From NCBI GenBank assembly GCA_900543485.1, contig UQRM01000033.1, positions 1 through 25,559 of the forward strand: a stretch of DNA of 25,559 nt, read 5' to 3'. Made by a program: the position numbers and the translations under genes. Every line of letters begins with the position of its first letter. Within the stretch, counting starts at the first letter, position 1. Positions 7,163 through 14,191 of the stretch are shown here, piece after piece. The notes below the pieces were generated by a model, which had not been told where the DNA came from, ran no database searches, and saw only the letters and a list, made by a program, of their open reading frames with translations. The DNA comes from an uncultured Eubacterium sp. GTDB taxonomy: Bacteria; Bacillota; Clostridia; Peptostreptococcales; Anaerovoracaceae.

Positions 7163-8593
7163 ATGGAAAAATTTACTGAAATTCTTGAGGCCATAGACGG
7201 CGTCGTCTGGGGAGTCCCTCTCATCGTGCTTATCATGGGTACGGGGATATTCCTTACCGTCAGGATAAAGGTGCTCCAGTTCAGGAAGCTGGGCAAGGCT
7301 TTCAAGTATATGGTCAAGAACGAGGAAGACGGTATAGGAGAAGTCACCAGCTTTGGAGCTCTCTGTACGGCCATGGCAGCTACTATCGGTACGGGAAACA
7401 TCGTAGGTGTGGCTACGGCAGTATTGGCGGGAGGCCCGGGGGCTCTCTTCTGGATGATAGTGGCGGCCTGTCTTGGGATGGCGACCAAGTACTCGGAAGG
7501 ACTGTTGGCCGTTAAATTCAGAGAGAACAGAGGTAACGGAAGATTTCTGGGAGGACCTTTCAGATATATCGAACAGGGAATGGGGCCCAGGTGGAAATGG
7601 CTGGCGAAGCTGTTTGCTATATTTGGCGTAGGAGCCGGACTTCTTGGCATCGGTACTATAACACAGGTCAATGGTATCGCTTCCGCTGCGGAGACATTCT
7701 TCGATCCCAATAAGGAAAATCTCGTGAGCGTATTTGGTACGGACTATACTGTGACTATCGTCGTGACCGCGTTGATAGTGGCTTTTATAACGGCTTTGGT
7801 CGTGATAGGAGGTCTTCAGAGGATAGCCAGTGTAACGTCCATAATAGTCCCATTCATGGCTATAGCATATGTGATCGTATGCCTTTGCATATTGGTGTAT
7901 AATATCGAAAGGGTGCCTGAATCCATCGTGATGGTGGTAAGGAGCGCCTTTGGCCTGGATGCGGTGGCAGGCGGCGCGCTGGGCTCATTGATGATGGCTA
8001 TGCAGATGGGTGTCGCCAGAGGCATTTTCTCCAATGAAGCCGGGCTGGGAAGCGCTCCTATAGCTGCGGCAGCGGCAAAGACAAAAGAACCTGTCAGACA
8101 GGGCCTGGTTTCCATGACAGGTACATTCATCGATACGATAATCGTCTGCACGATGACAGGGACCACCATCATGGTCACAGGGGCTTATGATTACGCTGCC
8201 GCCAACGGACTGGAAGGCTCAGAAGTTACGTCCTATGCCTTTTCCAACGGCCTTCCGTGGTCTGATCAGATAGGCTCGGGGATACTGATGGTGTGCCTGG
8301 CGCTCTTCGCTTTCACGACCATTATAGGATGGGATTACTACAGCGAGCGATGTCTTGAGTATCTTACGGGAGGAAAGATGGGCATAGTCAAGGTCTACAG
8401 GTGGTTCTACATACTGGCGGTGCTCATTGGACCGTTCCTGACGGTTTCCGCCGTATGGACGCTGGCAGACATATTCAATGGGCTCATGGCAATACCTAAT
8501 CTGATCGCTCTCGTGACGCTGAGCGGCGTCATAGCGGCCGAGACAAGGAGCTATTTCCACAGGCTCGACAGCGGCAGGATAAGAGAATATTAG
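7163..8593 (+). CDS. Sodium:alanine/glycine symporter (AGCS family)
   Basis: A 476-residue polytopic membrane protein with about eleven segments. AGCS signatures include GVPLIVLIMGTGIFLTVRIK, ALCTAMAATIGTGNIVGVAT, ALFWMIVAACLGMATKYSEG and, near residues 280-310, MGVARGIFSNEAGLGSAPIA. It should take up alanine or glycine with sodium. ATG 7163 follows AGGAGAAGGAGAAAG. The glycine riboswitch in its leader says the physiological substrate, or at least the signal, is glycine. It is a single-gene unit closed by a strong terminator. Confidence 0.94.
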   Translation: MEKFTEILEAIDGVVWGVPLIVLIMGTGIFLTVRIKVLQFRKLGKAFKYMVKNEEDGIGEVTSFGALCTAMAATIGTGNIVGVATAVLAGGPGALFWMIVAACLGMATKYSEGLLAVKFRENRGNGRFLGGPFRYIEQGMGPRWKWLAKLFAIFGVGAGLLGIGTITQVNGIASAAETFFDPNKENLVSVFGTDYTVTIVVTALIVAFITALVVIGGLQRIASVTSIIVPFMAIAYVIVCLCILVYNIERVPESIVMVVRSAFGLDAVAGGALGSLMMAMQMGVARGIFSNEAGLGSAPIAAAAAKTKEPVRQGLVSMTGTFIDTIIVCTMTGTTIMVTGAYDYAAANGLEGSEVTSYAFSNGLPWSDQIGSGILMVCLALFAFTTIIGWDYYSERCLEYLTGGKMGIVKVYRWFYILAVLIGPFLTVSAVWTLADIFNGLMAIPNLIALVTLSGVIAAETRSYFHRLDSGRIREY

Positions 8594-8597
8594 AAAG

Positions 8598-8664
8598 ATA
8601 CCGCGGAGAAACAGCTGTACGGCGCAGGAACGGCCGGCAGAGGAAATCTCCGCGGTATTTTTTT
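8598..8664 (+). terminator. Strong terminator after the symporter gene
   Basis: ATACCGCGGAGA (8598-8609) pairs perfectly over 12 bp with TCTCCGCGGTAT (8647-8658), followed by a T-run. The 37-base loop contains its own short dyad (CGGCCG). Confidence 0.88.
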
Positions 8665-8683
8665 CTCTTTCCGCCATCGCGCC

Positions 8684-8712
8684 TGCATAGTTTGGACAAC
8701 TGTAGCATATAA
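8684..8712 (+). promoter_or_regulatory. Candidate forespore-type (sigma-G-like) promoter of the YlmC/YmxH gene
   Basis: TGCATA (8684-8689), 16 bases, CATATAA (8706-8712), resembling the sigma-G pattern TGMATA and CATACTA. The spacing is one base shorter than usual and the -10 box is imperfect, so this is tentative; no better sigma-A site is visible here. Confidence 0.35.
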
Positions 8713-8743
8713 ATTTACAAACGGCAGAAAAGGGGGAGCGATC

Positions 8744-8992
8744 ATGCTTAATACGGAAGATATAAGGAATAAAGAGGTGATCAACATCTATGACGGAAAG
8801 AGCATGGGGTTTGTCTGTGATATAGAGATAAATCTCAAGGAAGGCAGGATAGACGGTATTGTCCTGCCTGGTGACAGAGGCTTTCTGAAGATGTTCGGCA
8901 AGGAAACGAGCGACTACGTGATAAAGTGGAAACATGTAAAAACTATTGGAGAAGATGTGATACTGGTAGATGTCCCGCCCATAATAGATTAG
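8744..8992 (+). CDS. YlmC/YmxH-family sporulation protein, PRC-barrel domain
   Basis: An 82-residue single-domain protein. Residues 5-80 form a PRC-barrel (IRNKEVINIYDGKSMGFVCD, then DYVIKWKHVKTIGEDVILVD). It matches the YlmC/YmxH family, annotated as sporulation-linked in Firmicutes but without a known biochemical function. AAAAGGGGGAGCG precedes ATG 8744. In many Clostridia this gene lies directly before nrdR, as here, 72 bases upstream. A separate promoter for nrdR overlaps the stop codon, so the two need not be co-regulated. Confidence 0.85.
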   Translation: MLNTEDIRNKEVINIYDGKSMGFVCDIEINLKEGRIDGIVLPGDRGFLKMFGKETSDYVIKWKHVKTIGEDVILVDVPPIID

Positions 8993-9018
8993 ACAAAGAC
9001 CACAAGATGTAGTAAAAT
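8990..9018 (+). promoter_or_regulatory. Sigma-A promoter of the nrdR operon
   Basis: TAGACA (8990-8995), 17 bases, TAAAAT (9013-9018), each box 5/6. The -35 box begins in the ylmC stop codon. Predicted leader is about 40 bases. Confidence 0.65.
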
Positions 9019-9064
9019 CATATGAGAGCTTTTGCGAGAGACATCCGGTAAAGGAGGTTCCGAA

Positions 9065-9532
9065 ATGAAATGCCCTTATTGTGAAAATGAAGACAGCAGG
9101 GTCATAGATTCCAGACATACGGAAGATGGACGTGCCATAAGGAGAAGGCGGGAATGCGAAGCATGCGGCAGGCGATTCACCACATACGAGAAGGTGGAGG
9201 AAGTCATTTTGATGGTTATCAAAAAGGACGGGAGCCGACAGGCCTTCGACAGGAGCAAGCTCCTCAACGGGATAATCAGAGCCTGTGAAAAACGTCCTGT
9301 ATCCATAGCGGATATGGAAAAGATAGTGGACGATATAGAGAGAGGCCTCAACAATATGATGGAGAAGGAAGTGGAGAGCACCTTCATCGGGGAGCTGGTG
9401 ATGGAGCGACTCAAGGATCTGGATGAGGTGGCCTATGTCCGTTTCGCGTCAGTGTACAGGCAGTTCACCGATATCAACACGTTCGTATCGGAGATAGAGA
9501 AGCTGCAGACCAACAGAAAGAAAAAGGGGTGA
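9065..9532 (+). CDS. nrdR: Transcriptional repressor NrdR
   Basis: A 155-residue protein of standard NrdR length. The zinc ribbon has C3-P-Y-C6 and C31-E-A-C34, followed by GRRFTTYE. The ATP-cone domain runs from about residue 48 to 140 ([16 protein letters not shown], then [13 protein letters not shown]). It represses ribonucleotide reductase genes according to the ATP/dATP state; no such genes lie in the window. The frame is open from TTG 9032, but ATG 9065 has TAAAGGAGGT at 9049-9058 and gives the conserved N terminus MKCPYC. The stop overlaps a possible GTG start of cmk, indicating one operon. Confidence 0.96.
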   Translation: MKCPYCENEDSRVIDSRHTEDGRAIRRRRECEACGRRFTTYEKVEEVILMVIKKDGSRQAFDRSKLLNGIIRACEKRPVSIADMEKIVDDIERGLNNMMEKEVESTFIGELVMERLKDLDEVAYVRFASVYRQFTDINTFVSEIEKLQTNRKKKG

Positions 9533-9555
9533 GTAAGAAGGATATGGGCGGATTG

Positions 9556-10194
9556 ATGAGGATAGCTGTCGATGGACCCAGCGGCGCGGGCAAGAGCACT
9601 ATAGCGAAGGCAGTTGCGGAAAAGCTGGGGATCGATTATGTGGACACAGGAGCCATGTACAGAGCTATAGGATATAAGATGAAGCGGGAAGGTATAGAGG
9701 CTGACGATATCGGGCGGCTGGAGAAGATGCTGGCTTCTACCGATATAGATTTCGTTAAGGGCGACATCATACTGGATGGAGAAGTGGTCAGCGACAAGAT
9801 ACGCACACCGGAAATGTCGGAGGCGGCATCGGTCTGTTCGGCGCTGCCACAGGTGAGAGAAAAACTGGTCGACATACAGCGGGACATGGGGGCCAAGAAG
9901 AGCGTCATCATGGATGGGCGTGATATAGGCAATAATGTGCTGAAAGACGCCGAGCACAAGTTTTTCCTCACGGCGTCCGCCGAAGAACGGGCAGGAAGGA
10001 GATATAAGGAGCTCAAGGCCAGAGGAGAGGATGTTTCCTTCGATCAGGTGTTGAATGATATACAGGAACGCGATCACAGAGACTCGACCAGGAAGCTGAA
10101 TCCGCTGAGGAAAGCCGAAGATGCCCTTGAGATAGATTCGACAGGGCTTTCGATAGATGAAGTAACAGAAATGATATTAAAGGAGATCAGGTAA
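9556..10194 (+). CDS. cmk: Cytidylate kinase
   Basis: A protein of about 212 residues that phosphorylates CMP and dCMP using ATP. The Walker A motif is GPSGAGKST (residues 7-15), followed by DTGAMYRAIG, the DGRDIG motif and a lid region with SAEERAGRRYKEL and ERDHRDSTRKLNPLRKA, all typical of Cmk. I chose ATG 9556 because it yields the canonical MRIAVDGP start. GTG 9529, overlapping the nrdR stop as GTGA, would add nine residues and could be used through coupling; ATG 9544 is a third option. The next gene starts in its stop codon (TAATG), so nrdR, cmk and the DUF1015 gene form one operon. Confidence 0.93.
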   Translation: MRIAVDGPSGAGKSTIAKAVAEKLGIDYVDTGAMYRAIGYKMKREGIEADDIGRLEKMLASTDIDFVKGDIILDGEVVSDKIRTPEMSEAASVCSALPQVREKLVDIQRDMGAKKSVIMDGRDIGNNVLKDAEHKFFLTASAEERAGRRYKELKARGEDVSFDQVLNDIQERDHRDSTRKLNPLRKAEDALEIDSTGLSIDEVTEMILKEIR

Positions 10195-11438
10195 TGGCTA
10201 CAGTAAGACCGTTTAGAGCGATAAGGCCAGCCGGCGAATACGCTGCCAGAGTCATATCGCTTCCGTACGATGTAATGAACAGGAAAGAAGCTGCGCAGAT
10301 GGCGGAAGGGAATCCGTACAGTTTTCTGCACATATGCAGGTCCGAGATAGATCTGCCGGACCAGGAGGACCCATACGATAGGTCGGTGTACGAGAAGGCG
10401 AAGGAGAACATCGGAAAGAACCTGAGAGAAGGTGTGTTCATACAGGAGGACAAGCCTGCCATCTACATATACAGGGAGATCATGGATGGTCGGGTGCAGA
10501 CCGGCATAGTAGGCTGTGTATCAGTGGACGAATATCAGAATAACACCATAAAAAAACATGAATTCACAAGGCTTGAGAAGGAGCAGGACAGGATCAATCA
10601 CTTCGATGTATGCGATACGGATACCGAGCCTGTGTTTCTCACTTACAGGGACGGTGGTAAGATAAGGAGCATGATCGCTGATTTTGCCGACAATCATGAG
10701 CCTGTTTATGATATCACGGCAGATGACGGTATATGCCATATGCTCTGGGTCGTAGATGATGAAGGGATGGTGGCGGAGCTCGTCGCCCTGTTCGGAGAAG
10801 TGCCTGCTCTGTATATCGCCGATGGACACCACAGGAGCGCGTCGGCCTGCAAGGTGGGATTGAAGCGCAGGAAGGAAAATCCGGGATATAAAGGCGACGA
10901 GGAGTTCAATTTCTTCATGGCAGCTATATTCCCTGACAGCGATCTGAAGATATTCGATTACAACAGAGTAATAAAGGATCTGAATGGACTGACGGAAGAC
11001 GGATTCATCGATAGGGTGAAGGCTTCCGGGTTTGACGTCGAGGAAATGGGGGCTGAACCATACAGACCTGATGCCAAGCACGTATTTGCCATGTATCTGG
11101 ACGGCAAGTGGTACAAACTGACGGCAAAGAGCGAGATAATCCCGGATCATGTGATAGATTCACTGGATGTGGCTATATTGCAGAACAATATCTTCGAGCC
11201 GATACTGGGTATCAGCGATCCGAGGACCGATATGAGAATAGATTTCGTAGGAGGCATACGTGGTCTGCAGGAACTGGAAAGGCGAGCGACAAGCGATATG
11301 AAAGTGGCTTTTGCCGTCTACCCGGTAGATGTGAAGGATCTGATGGAGGTCTCCGACAACGGGATGGTGATGCCGCCTAAATCTACATGGTTCGAGCCTA
11401 AACTGGCCAGCGGATTATTCCTTCACAGCCTTAAATAA
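10194..11438 (+). CDS. DUF1015 family protein
   Basis: A 414-residue cytosolic protein matching DUF1015 across its length. The N terminus RPFRAIRPAGEYAARVISLP and the central YIADGHHRSASA motif (about residues 204-215) are family hallmarks. The IADGHHR signature resembles that of ParB/sulfiredoxin-fold nucleotide-binding proteins, including serine kinases of the SerK type; any enzymatic role here is inference. In many Clostridia the gene lies beside serine biosynthesis genes, but here it is the last gene of the nrdR-cmk operon. The start overlaps the cmk stop by one base. A hairpin at 11465-11505 ends the operon. Family call firm, function unknown. Confidence 0.85.
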   Translation: MATVRPFRAIRPAGEYAARVISLPYDVMNRKEAAQMAEGNPYSFLHICRSEIDLPDQEDPYDRSVYEKAKENIGKNLREGVFIQEDKPAIYIYREIMDGRVQTGIVGCVSVDEYQNNTIKKHEFTRLEKEQDRINHFDVCDTDTEPVFLTYRDGGKIRSMIADFADNHEPVYDITADDGICHMLWVVDDEGMVAELVALFGEVPALYIADGHHRSASACKVGLKRRKENPGYKGDEEFNFFMAAIFPDSDLKIFDYNRVIKDLNGLTEDGFIDRVKASGFDVEEMGAEPYRPDAKHVFAMYLDGKWYKLTAKSEIIPDHVIDSLDVAILQNNIFEPILGISDPRTDMRIDFVGGIRGLQELERRATSDMKVAFAVYPVDVKDLMEVSDNGMVMPPKSTWFEPKLASGLFLHSLK

Positions 11439-11443
11439 AAATC

Positions 11444-11465
11444 ATCGTATAACAATCGTATAACA
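11444..11465 (+). repeat. Perfect tandem 11-bp direct repeat
   Basis: ATCGTATAACA occurs at 11444-11454 and again immediately at 11455-11465. The period is close to one helical turn. It lies directly upstream of the PBP gene; each copy contains GTATA, which matches the sigma-F -35 box. Confidence 0.85.
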
Positions 11466-11486
11466 CTCCTCTGCATGGGGAAAATA
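11458..11486 (+). promoter_or_regulatory. Candidate sigma-F-type forespore promoter of the PBP gene, inside a hairpin loop
   Basis: The -10 element GGGGAAAATA (11477-11486) fits GGNNANAHTR at every position. The -35 element GTATA (11458-11462) fits GYATA. The spacer is 14 bases, one short of the usual 15-16. Read as a sigma-G site the spacer is 17, but the -10 is weaker. A start near 11493 would lie at the Shine-Dalgarno sequence. Confidence 0.4.
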
Positions 11487-11505
11487 CCTGCAGGGGAGTT
11501 TTTTT
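11465..11505 (+). terminator. Terminator of the nrdR operon whose 3' arm is the PBP gene's Shine-Dalgarno
   Basis: ACTCCTCTGCA (11465-11475) pairs with TGCAGGGGAGT (11489-11499), with one T-G pair and a 13-base loop, followed by seven T (11499-11505). The PBP ATG begins at 11506. AGGGGAG (11492-11498) in the 3' arm is the only plausible ribosome site for that ATG, seven bases away, so terminator and ribosome site coincide. Confidence 0.75.
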
Positions 11506-13134
11506 ATGGGTGAAATGGCCGTAAATCTTAAGAAGATAGTCTTCATGACTGCTGTGGTGATAGTGCTGCTGGTGTGCAGACTGGCGTATATCCAGCTGGT
11601 CGGAGGGGATGAACTGGCGGAGGCTACAAGAGCTCAGTCGATGATAGCGCTGGAAGGAAGCAATACAAGAGGTATCATATATGACAGGAACGGAAGCCCT
11701 CTGGTAGCTGATGATGAGAAGTATATCTATATAATAAAGGCAGATCGATTCACTGACAGAGCGGAAGCTTTGCTGAAGGAGCTGGGAGCGGAAGAGGTAG
11801 ATGGGAATAATGACAATTATGTGGTTTCATCCTCTGAAAGTTATGACAGAGAAATGGGGAAAAGGCTGATAGAGGAGACCGGAGCATATATCCTTCAGGC
11901 CTCGGCCAGATACAGCGACAGCCAGACTGCCGCTCATCTGATCGGTTATGTCAACAGAAGAGACGCGTCAGGAGCGGCAGGTCTGGAATTGATGTACGAC
12001 GAGGTGTTGTCTGGGCTGAATAAGCGTATCTATGCTGTTGCCGATGTGAAGGGCAATATCCTGCCGGGCAGGGGATTGATGATAACTGCCGATGATAAGG
12101 AAGATTCTTATGTGAAGGACGGGATAAGGACCACTGTCGATAAAGGCATACAACAGGCTGTGGAGGATATCATCGATGAGATGGAGAACAACTGCGCGGT
12201 TGTGGTGCTGGATTCCAGGACAGGCGGTGTGACAGCCATGGCATCTACACCGGGATTTGATCCTGATCATATAGATTCTCATATAGCGAGTCAGGGAGAT
12301 GAGTTGATGAACAGGGCGACTCAGGGGGAATACGCCCCCGGTTCTGTATTTAAGATAGCGGTAGCGGCAGCGGCTCTGGAAAAAGGCATAGATATCGGGC
12401 AGGAATACGAGTGCAGCGGCAGTGTGAAGGCAGGAAGTCTTACTATAGGATGTGAGACAGGAGGCGATGTGGGACATGGGACTATAGGGTTCGAAGACGC
12501 GTTCGCTCAATCGTGCAACAGCTTTTTCATAAAGCTGGGCCAGCAAACAGGCGCTGATGAAATAGTGGAGATGGCTGAGAAGCTGGGACTCGGAAGAAAG
12601 GCCATCGACGGCTATCCGCAGGAAAGCAGCGGTCATCTCATGACGAAGCAGGAAAGGAGCGGAGATGCCATAGGAAATCTGTCTATCGGTCAGGGAGAGA
12701 CCCTGGTGACGCCTGTCCAGGTGGCCCGGATGACTAATATCATCGCTTCAGAAGGAATGGACAGGGGCGTCCATCTGTTGGTGGAAGATGAAGCAGATGA
12801 TGAGCTGGTGATCTCGAAAGAAACGGCTCGTACTATAGGGGAAATGATGGAATCGGTGACGGAGACAGGGACAGGTGCCGGCCTGGATCTGTCAAATGAG
12901 GGAGGTGGGCCGGAGGCAGCCATAAAGACAGGGACAGCTGAATATGGCAGTGAAGATTCGGTGGGGACCCACGGATGGGTGACAGGATATACTCCATGTG
13001 ACGAACCTGAATATGTGATCACGGTGCTCGTTGAAGGAGGCTCATCCGGTTCATCATCCGCAGGACCCGTATTTGAAGAAATTGTCGAGTATTTGCGCAA
13101 GTCGGGAAGCTACAGCAGACCTGCGCTGGCATAG
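11506..13134 (+). CDS. Class B penicillin-binding protein, transpeptidase (FtsI/PbpA-like)
   Basis: A 542-residue peptidoglycan transpeptidase. A single N-terminal membrane anchor (about residues 9-30) is followed by a short dimerisation module (NTRGIIYDRNGSPL) and the catalytic domain. The active-site motifs are S280-V-F-K283, S336-C-N and K474-T-G-T. It is shorter than a typical PBP2 or SpoVD and has no PASTA repeats. A second class B PBP (14894-17236) fits the elongation PBP2, so this one is more likely specialised. It ends six bases from convergent sigK, and its upstream region contains a sigma-F-like promoter, which suggests, without proof, a role in forespore or spore wall synthesis. 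Start ATG 11506 is set by AGGGGAG at 11492-11498. Confidence 0.9.
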   Translation: MGEMAVNLKKIVFMTAVVIVLLVCRLAYIQLVGGDELAEATRAQSMIALEGSNTRGIIYDRNGSPLVADDEKYIYIIKADRFTDRAEALLKELGAEEVDGNNDNYVVSSSESYDREMGKRLIEETGAYILQASARYSDSQTAAHLIGYVNRRDASGAAGLELMYDEVLSGLNKRIYAVADVKGNILPGRGLMITADDKEDSYVKDGIRTTVDKGIQQAVEDIIDEMENNCAVVVLDSRTGGVTAMASTPGFDPDHIDSHIASQGDELMNRATQGEYAPGSVFKIAVAAAALEKGIDIGQEYECSGSVKAGSLTIGCETGGDVGHGTIGFEDAFAQSCNSFFIKLGQQTGADEIVEMAEKLGLGRKAIDGYPQESSGHLMTKQERSGDAIGNLSIGQGETLVTPVQVARMTNIIASEGMDRGVHLLVEDEADDELVISKETARTIGEMMESVTETGTGAGLDLSNEGGGPEAAIKTGTAEYGSEDSVGTHGWVTGYTPCDEPEYVITVLVEGGSSGSSSAGPVFEEIVEYLRKSGSYSRPALA

Positions 13135-13140
13135 GCGGTT

Positions 13141-13770
13141 TTACCGGTACTCCAGAGCATTTTTGAGCTTTTCCAGCGCTTTCTTTTCGATACGTGAAAC
13201 GTAGGATCTGCTTATATGGAGACGGGCGGCCACCTCCCGTTGAGTACGGGGAACAGCGCCAAGCACTCCGTATCTGTAGATGATGACTTTCTTTTCCCTG
13301 TCTGTGAGGACCCGGTCTATAGCCTTTATCATATCCTGCACCTGGAGCCTGGTGCTTATGTCGCAGGCGACGGCATCAGGTTCAGTACCAAGGATATCAT
13401 TGAGGCTTATTTCGTTCCCATCTTTATCTGTGCCTATAGGAAGATTTATGGAGACCTCGGATGAATTCTTTTTCGATGCCCGCATACTCATCAGTATCTC
13501 GTTCTCTATACATCTGGCGGCGTAGGTGGCCAGTCTGGCAGCTTTGCCGCTGCTGTAGGTGTTTATCGCTTTGATGAGGCCTATGGTCCCTATTGAAATG
13601 AAATCATCCATCGTGTAGACGTTAGATGTATACTTTTTAGCTATGTGCGCTACAAGACGCAGATTGCGCTCTATGAGCACATCCTTGGCTTTTTCGTCGC
13701 CTTTTTCCCAAAGTGAGATGTAATACTTCTCCTCTTTATCAGTCAGTGGTTTCGGAAATGAAACACTCAT
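13141..13770 (-). CDS. sigK: RNA polymerase sporulation sigma factor SigK, without pro-sequence
   Basis: A 209-residue late mother-cell sigma factor. The N terminus FPKPLTDKEEKYY aligns with the mature start of sigma-K. Region 2 is NLRLVAHIAKKY and DFISIGTIGLIKAINTYSSGKAARLATYAARCIENEIL, region 3 includes the DKDGNEISLNDIL segment, and region 4 has TQREVAARLHISRSYVSRIEKKAL. The roughly 20-residue pro-peptide of Bacillus pro-sigma-K is missing: codons upstream of the ATG run into an in-frame TAA ten codons away with no alternative start between. The gene is uninterrupted, so no skin element. The ribosome site is AGAGGGGG, nine bases before the ATG. It is convergent with the PBP gene, six bases apart. 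Confidence 0.95.
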   Translation of the reverse strand: MSVSFPKPLTDKEEKYYISLWEKGDEKAKDVLIERNLRLVAHIAKKYTSNVYTMDDFISIGTIGLIKAINTYSSGKAARLATYAARCIENEILMSMRASKKNSSEVSINLPIGTDKDGNEISLNDILGTEPDAVACDISTRLQVQDMIKAIDRVLTDREKKVIIYRYGVLGAVPRTQREVAARLHISRSYVSRIEKKALEKLKNALEYR

Positions 13771-13780
13771 TCTATGTATC

Positions 13781-13820
13781 CCCCTCTGTTGATTTTAACT
13801 ATATGCGAAAAGCAGAGGGG
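13781..13820 (-). repeat. Inverted repeat covering the sigK ribosome site
   Basis: On the minus strand CCCCTCTG (13820-13813) can pair with CAGAGGGG (13788-13781), 8 bp around a 24-base loop. The second arm is the sigK Shine-Dalgarno. No T-run follows, so it is not a terminator. Confidence 0.65.
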
Positions 13821-13824
13821 AAGT
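13797..13824 (-). promoter_or_regulatory. Candidate sigma-K/sigma-E promoter of sigK
   Basis: On the minus strand AC (13824-13823), 17 bases, then CATATAGTT (13805-13797). This fits the sigma-K pattern AC-N17-CATANNNTA with one mismatch, and CATATAGT is 7/8 to the sigma-E -10 box. Transcription would start near 13790, leaving about 20 bases of leader. B. subtilis sigK is read by both sigma-E and sigma-K, so autoregulation is plausible. Confidence 0.45.
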
Positions 13825-13861
13825 GCCTGACCTCAGAAAAAGAGCATGCTCCTATTTAGCA

Positions 13862-14020
13862 TTACTTTTTCTTGAAGGAAAGGCAGTCTGTACACTGATC
13901 CATCGCAGGGTTCGCTTCGTGAGTACCTACTGTGATGCAGTCGAGGGAGCAGTAATTGGCCGTATTGGCGTGGTTCCTGCAGTTCTCTACGGTACATTTG
14001 ATGCTTTTGTTGAAATTCAT
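13862..14020 (-). CDS. DUF1540 domain small cysteine-rich protein
   Basis: A 52-residue protein with six cysteines: C9, C14, C24, C28, C43 and C46, in the order KCTVENC, NYCSLDC and QCTDC. This is the DUF1540 pattern and suggests metal binding. The frame could start 11 codons earlier (14053), but CAGGAGG lies eight bases before the ATG at 14020, which I prefer. Function unknown; some clostridial DUF1540 proteins are tied to spores or stress by annotation only. It lies directly upstream of sigK on the same strand, with no clear terminator between them. Confidence 0.8.
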   Translation of the reverse strand: MNFNKSIKCTVENCRNHANTANYCSLDCITVGTHEANPAMDQCTDCLSFKKK

Positions 14021-14070
14021 GATATCTACCTCCTGAATAAATATGGTTTTCATTTATTATTATTTCCGCG

Positions 14071-14100
14071 ATGATATCAAAATATTTAATGATCTATCAA
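14071..14100 (-). promoter_or_regulatory. Candidate sigma-A promoter of the DUF1540 gene
   Basis: On the minus strand TTGATA (14100-14095), 18 bases, TATCAT (14076-14071), each box 5/6. Predicted leader is about 45 bases. Confidence 0.45.
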
Positions 14101-14126
14101 AAAAACATGGATTAAATGTAAAAATA

Positions 14127-14135
14127 TGGTAAAAT
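14127..14135 (+). promoter_or_regulatory. Candidate extended -10 promoter of radC operon
   Basis: TGG-TAAAAT (14127-14135) is an extended -10 element. No good -35 box is visible 17 bases upstream, which such promoters can tolerate. Confidence 0.4.
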
Positions 14136-14191
14136 AATGTTGGGCGTGACATGCGCCGAATATCACATAATTCAGGAGGGAAAAGGGGAAA

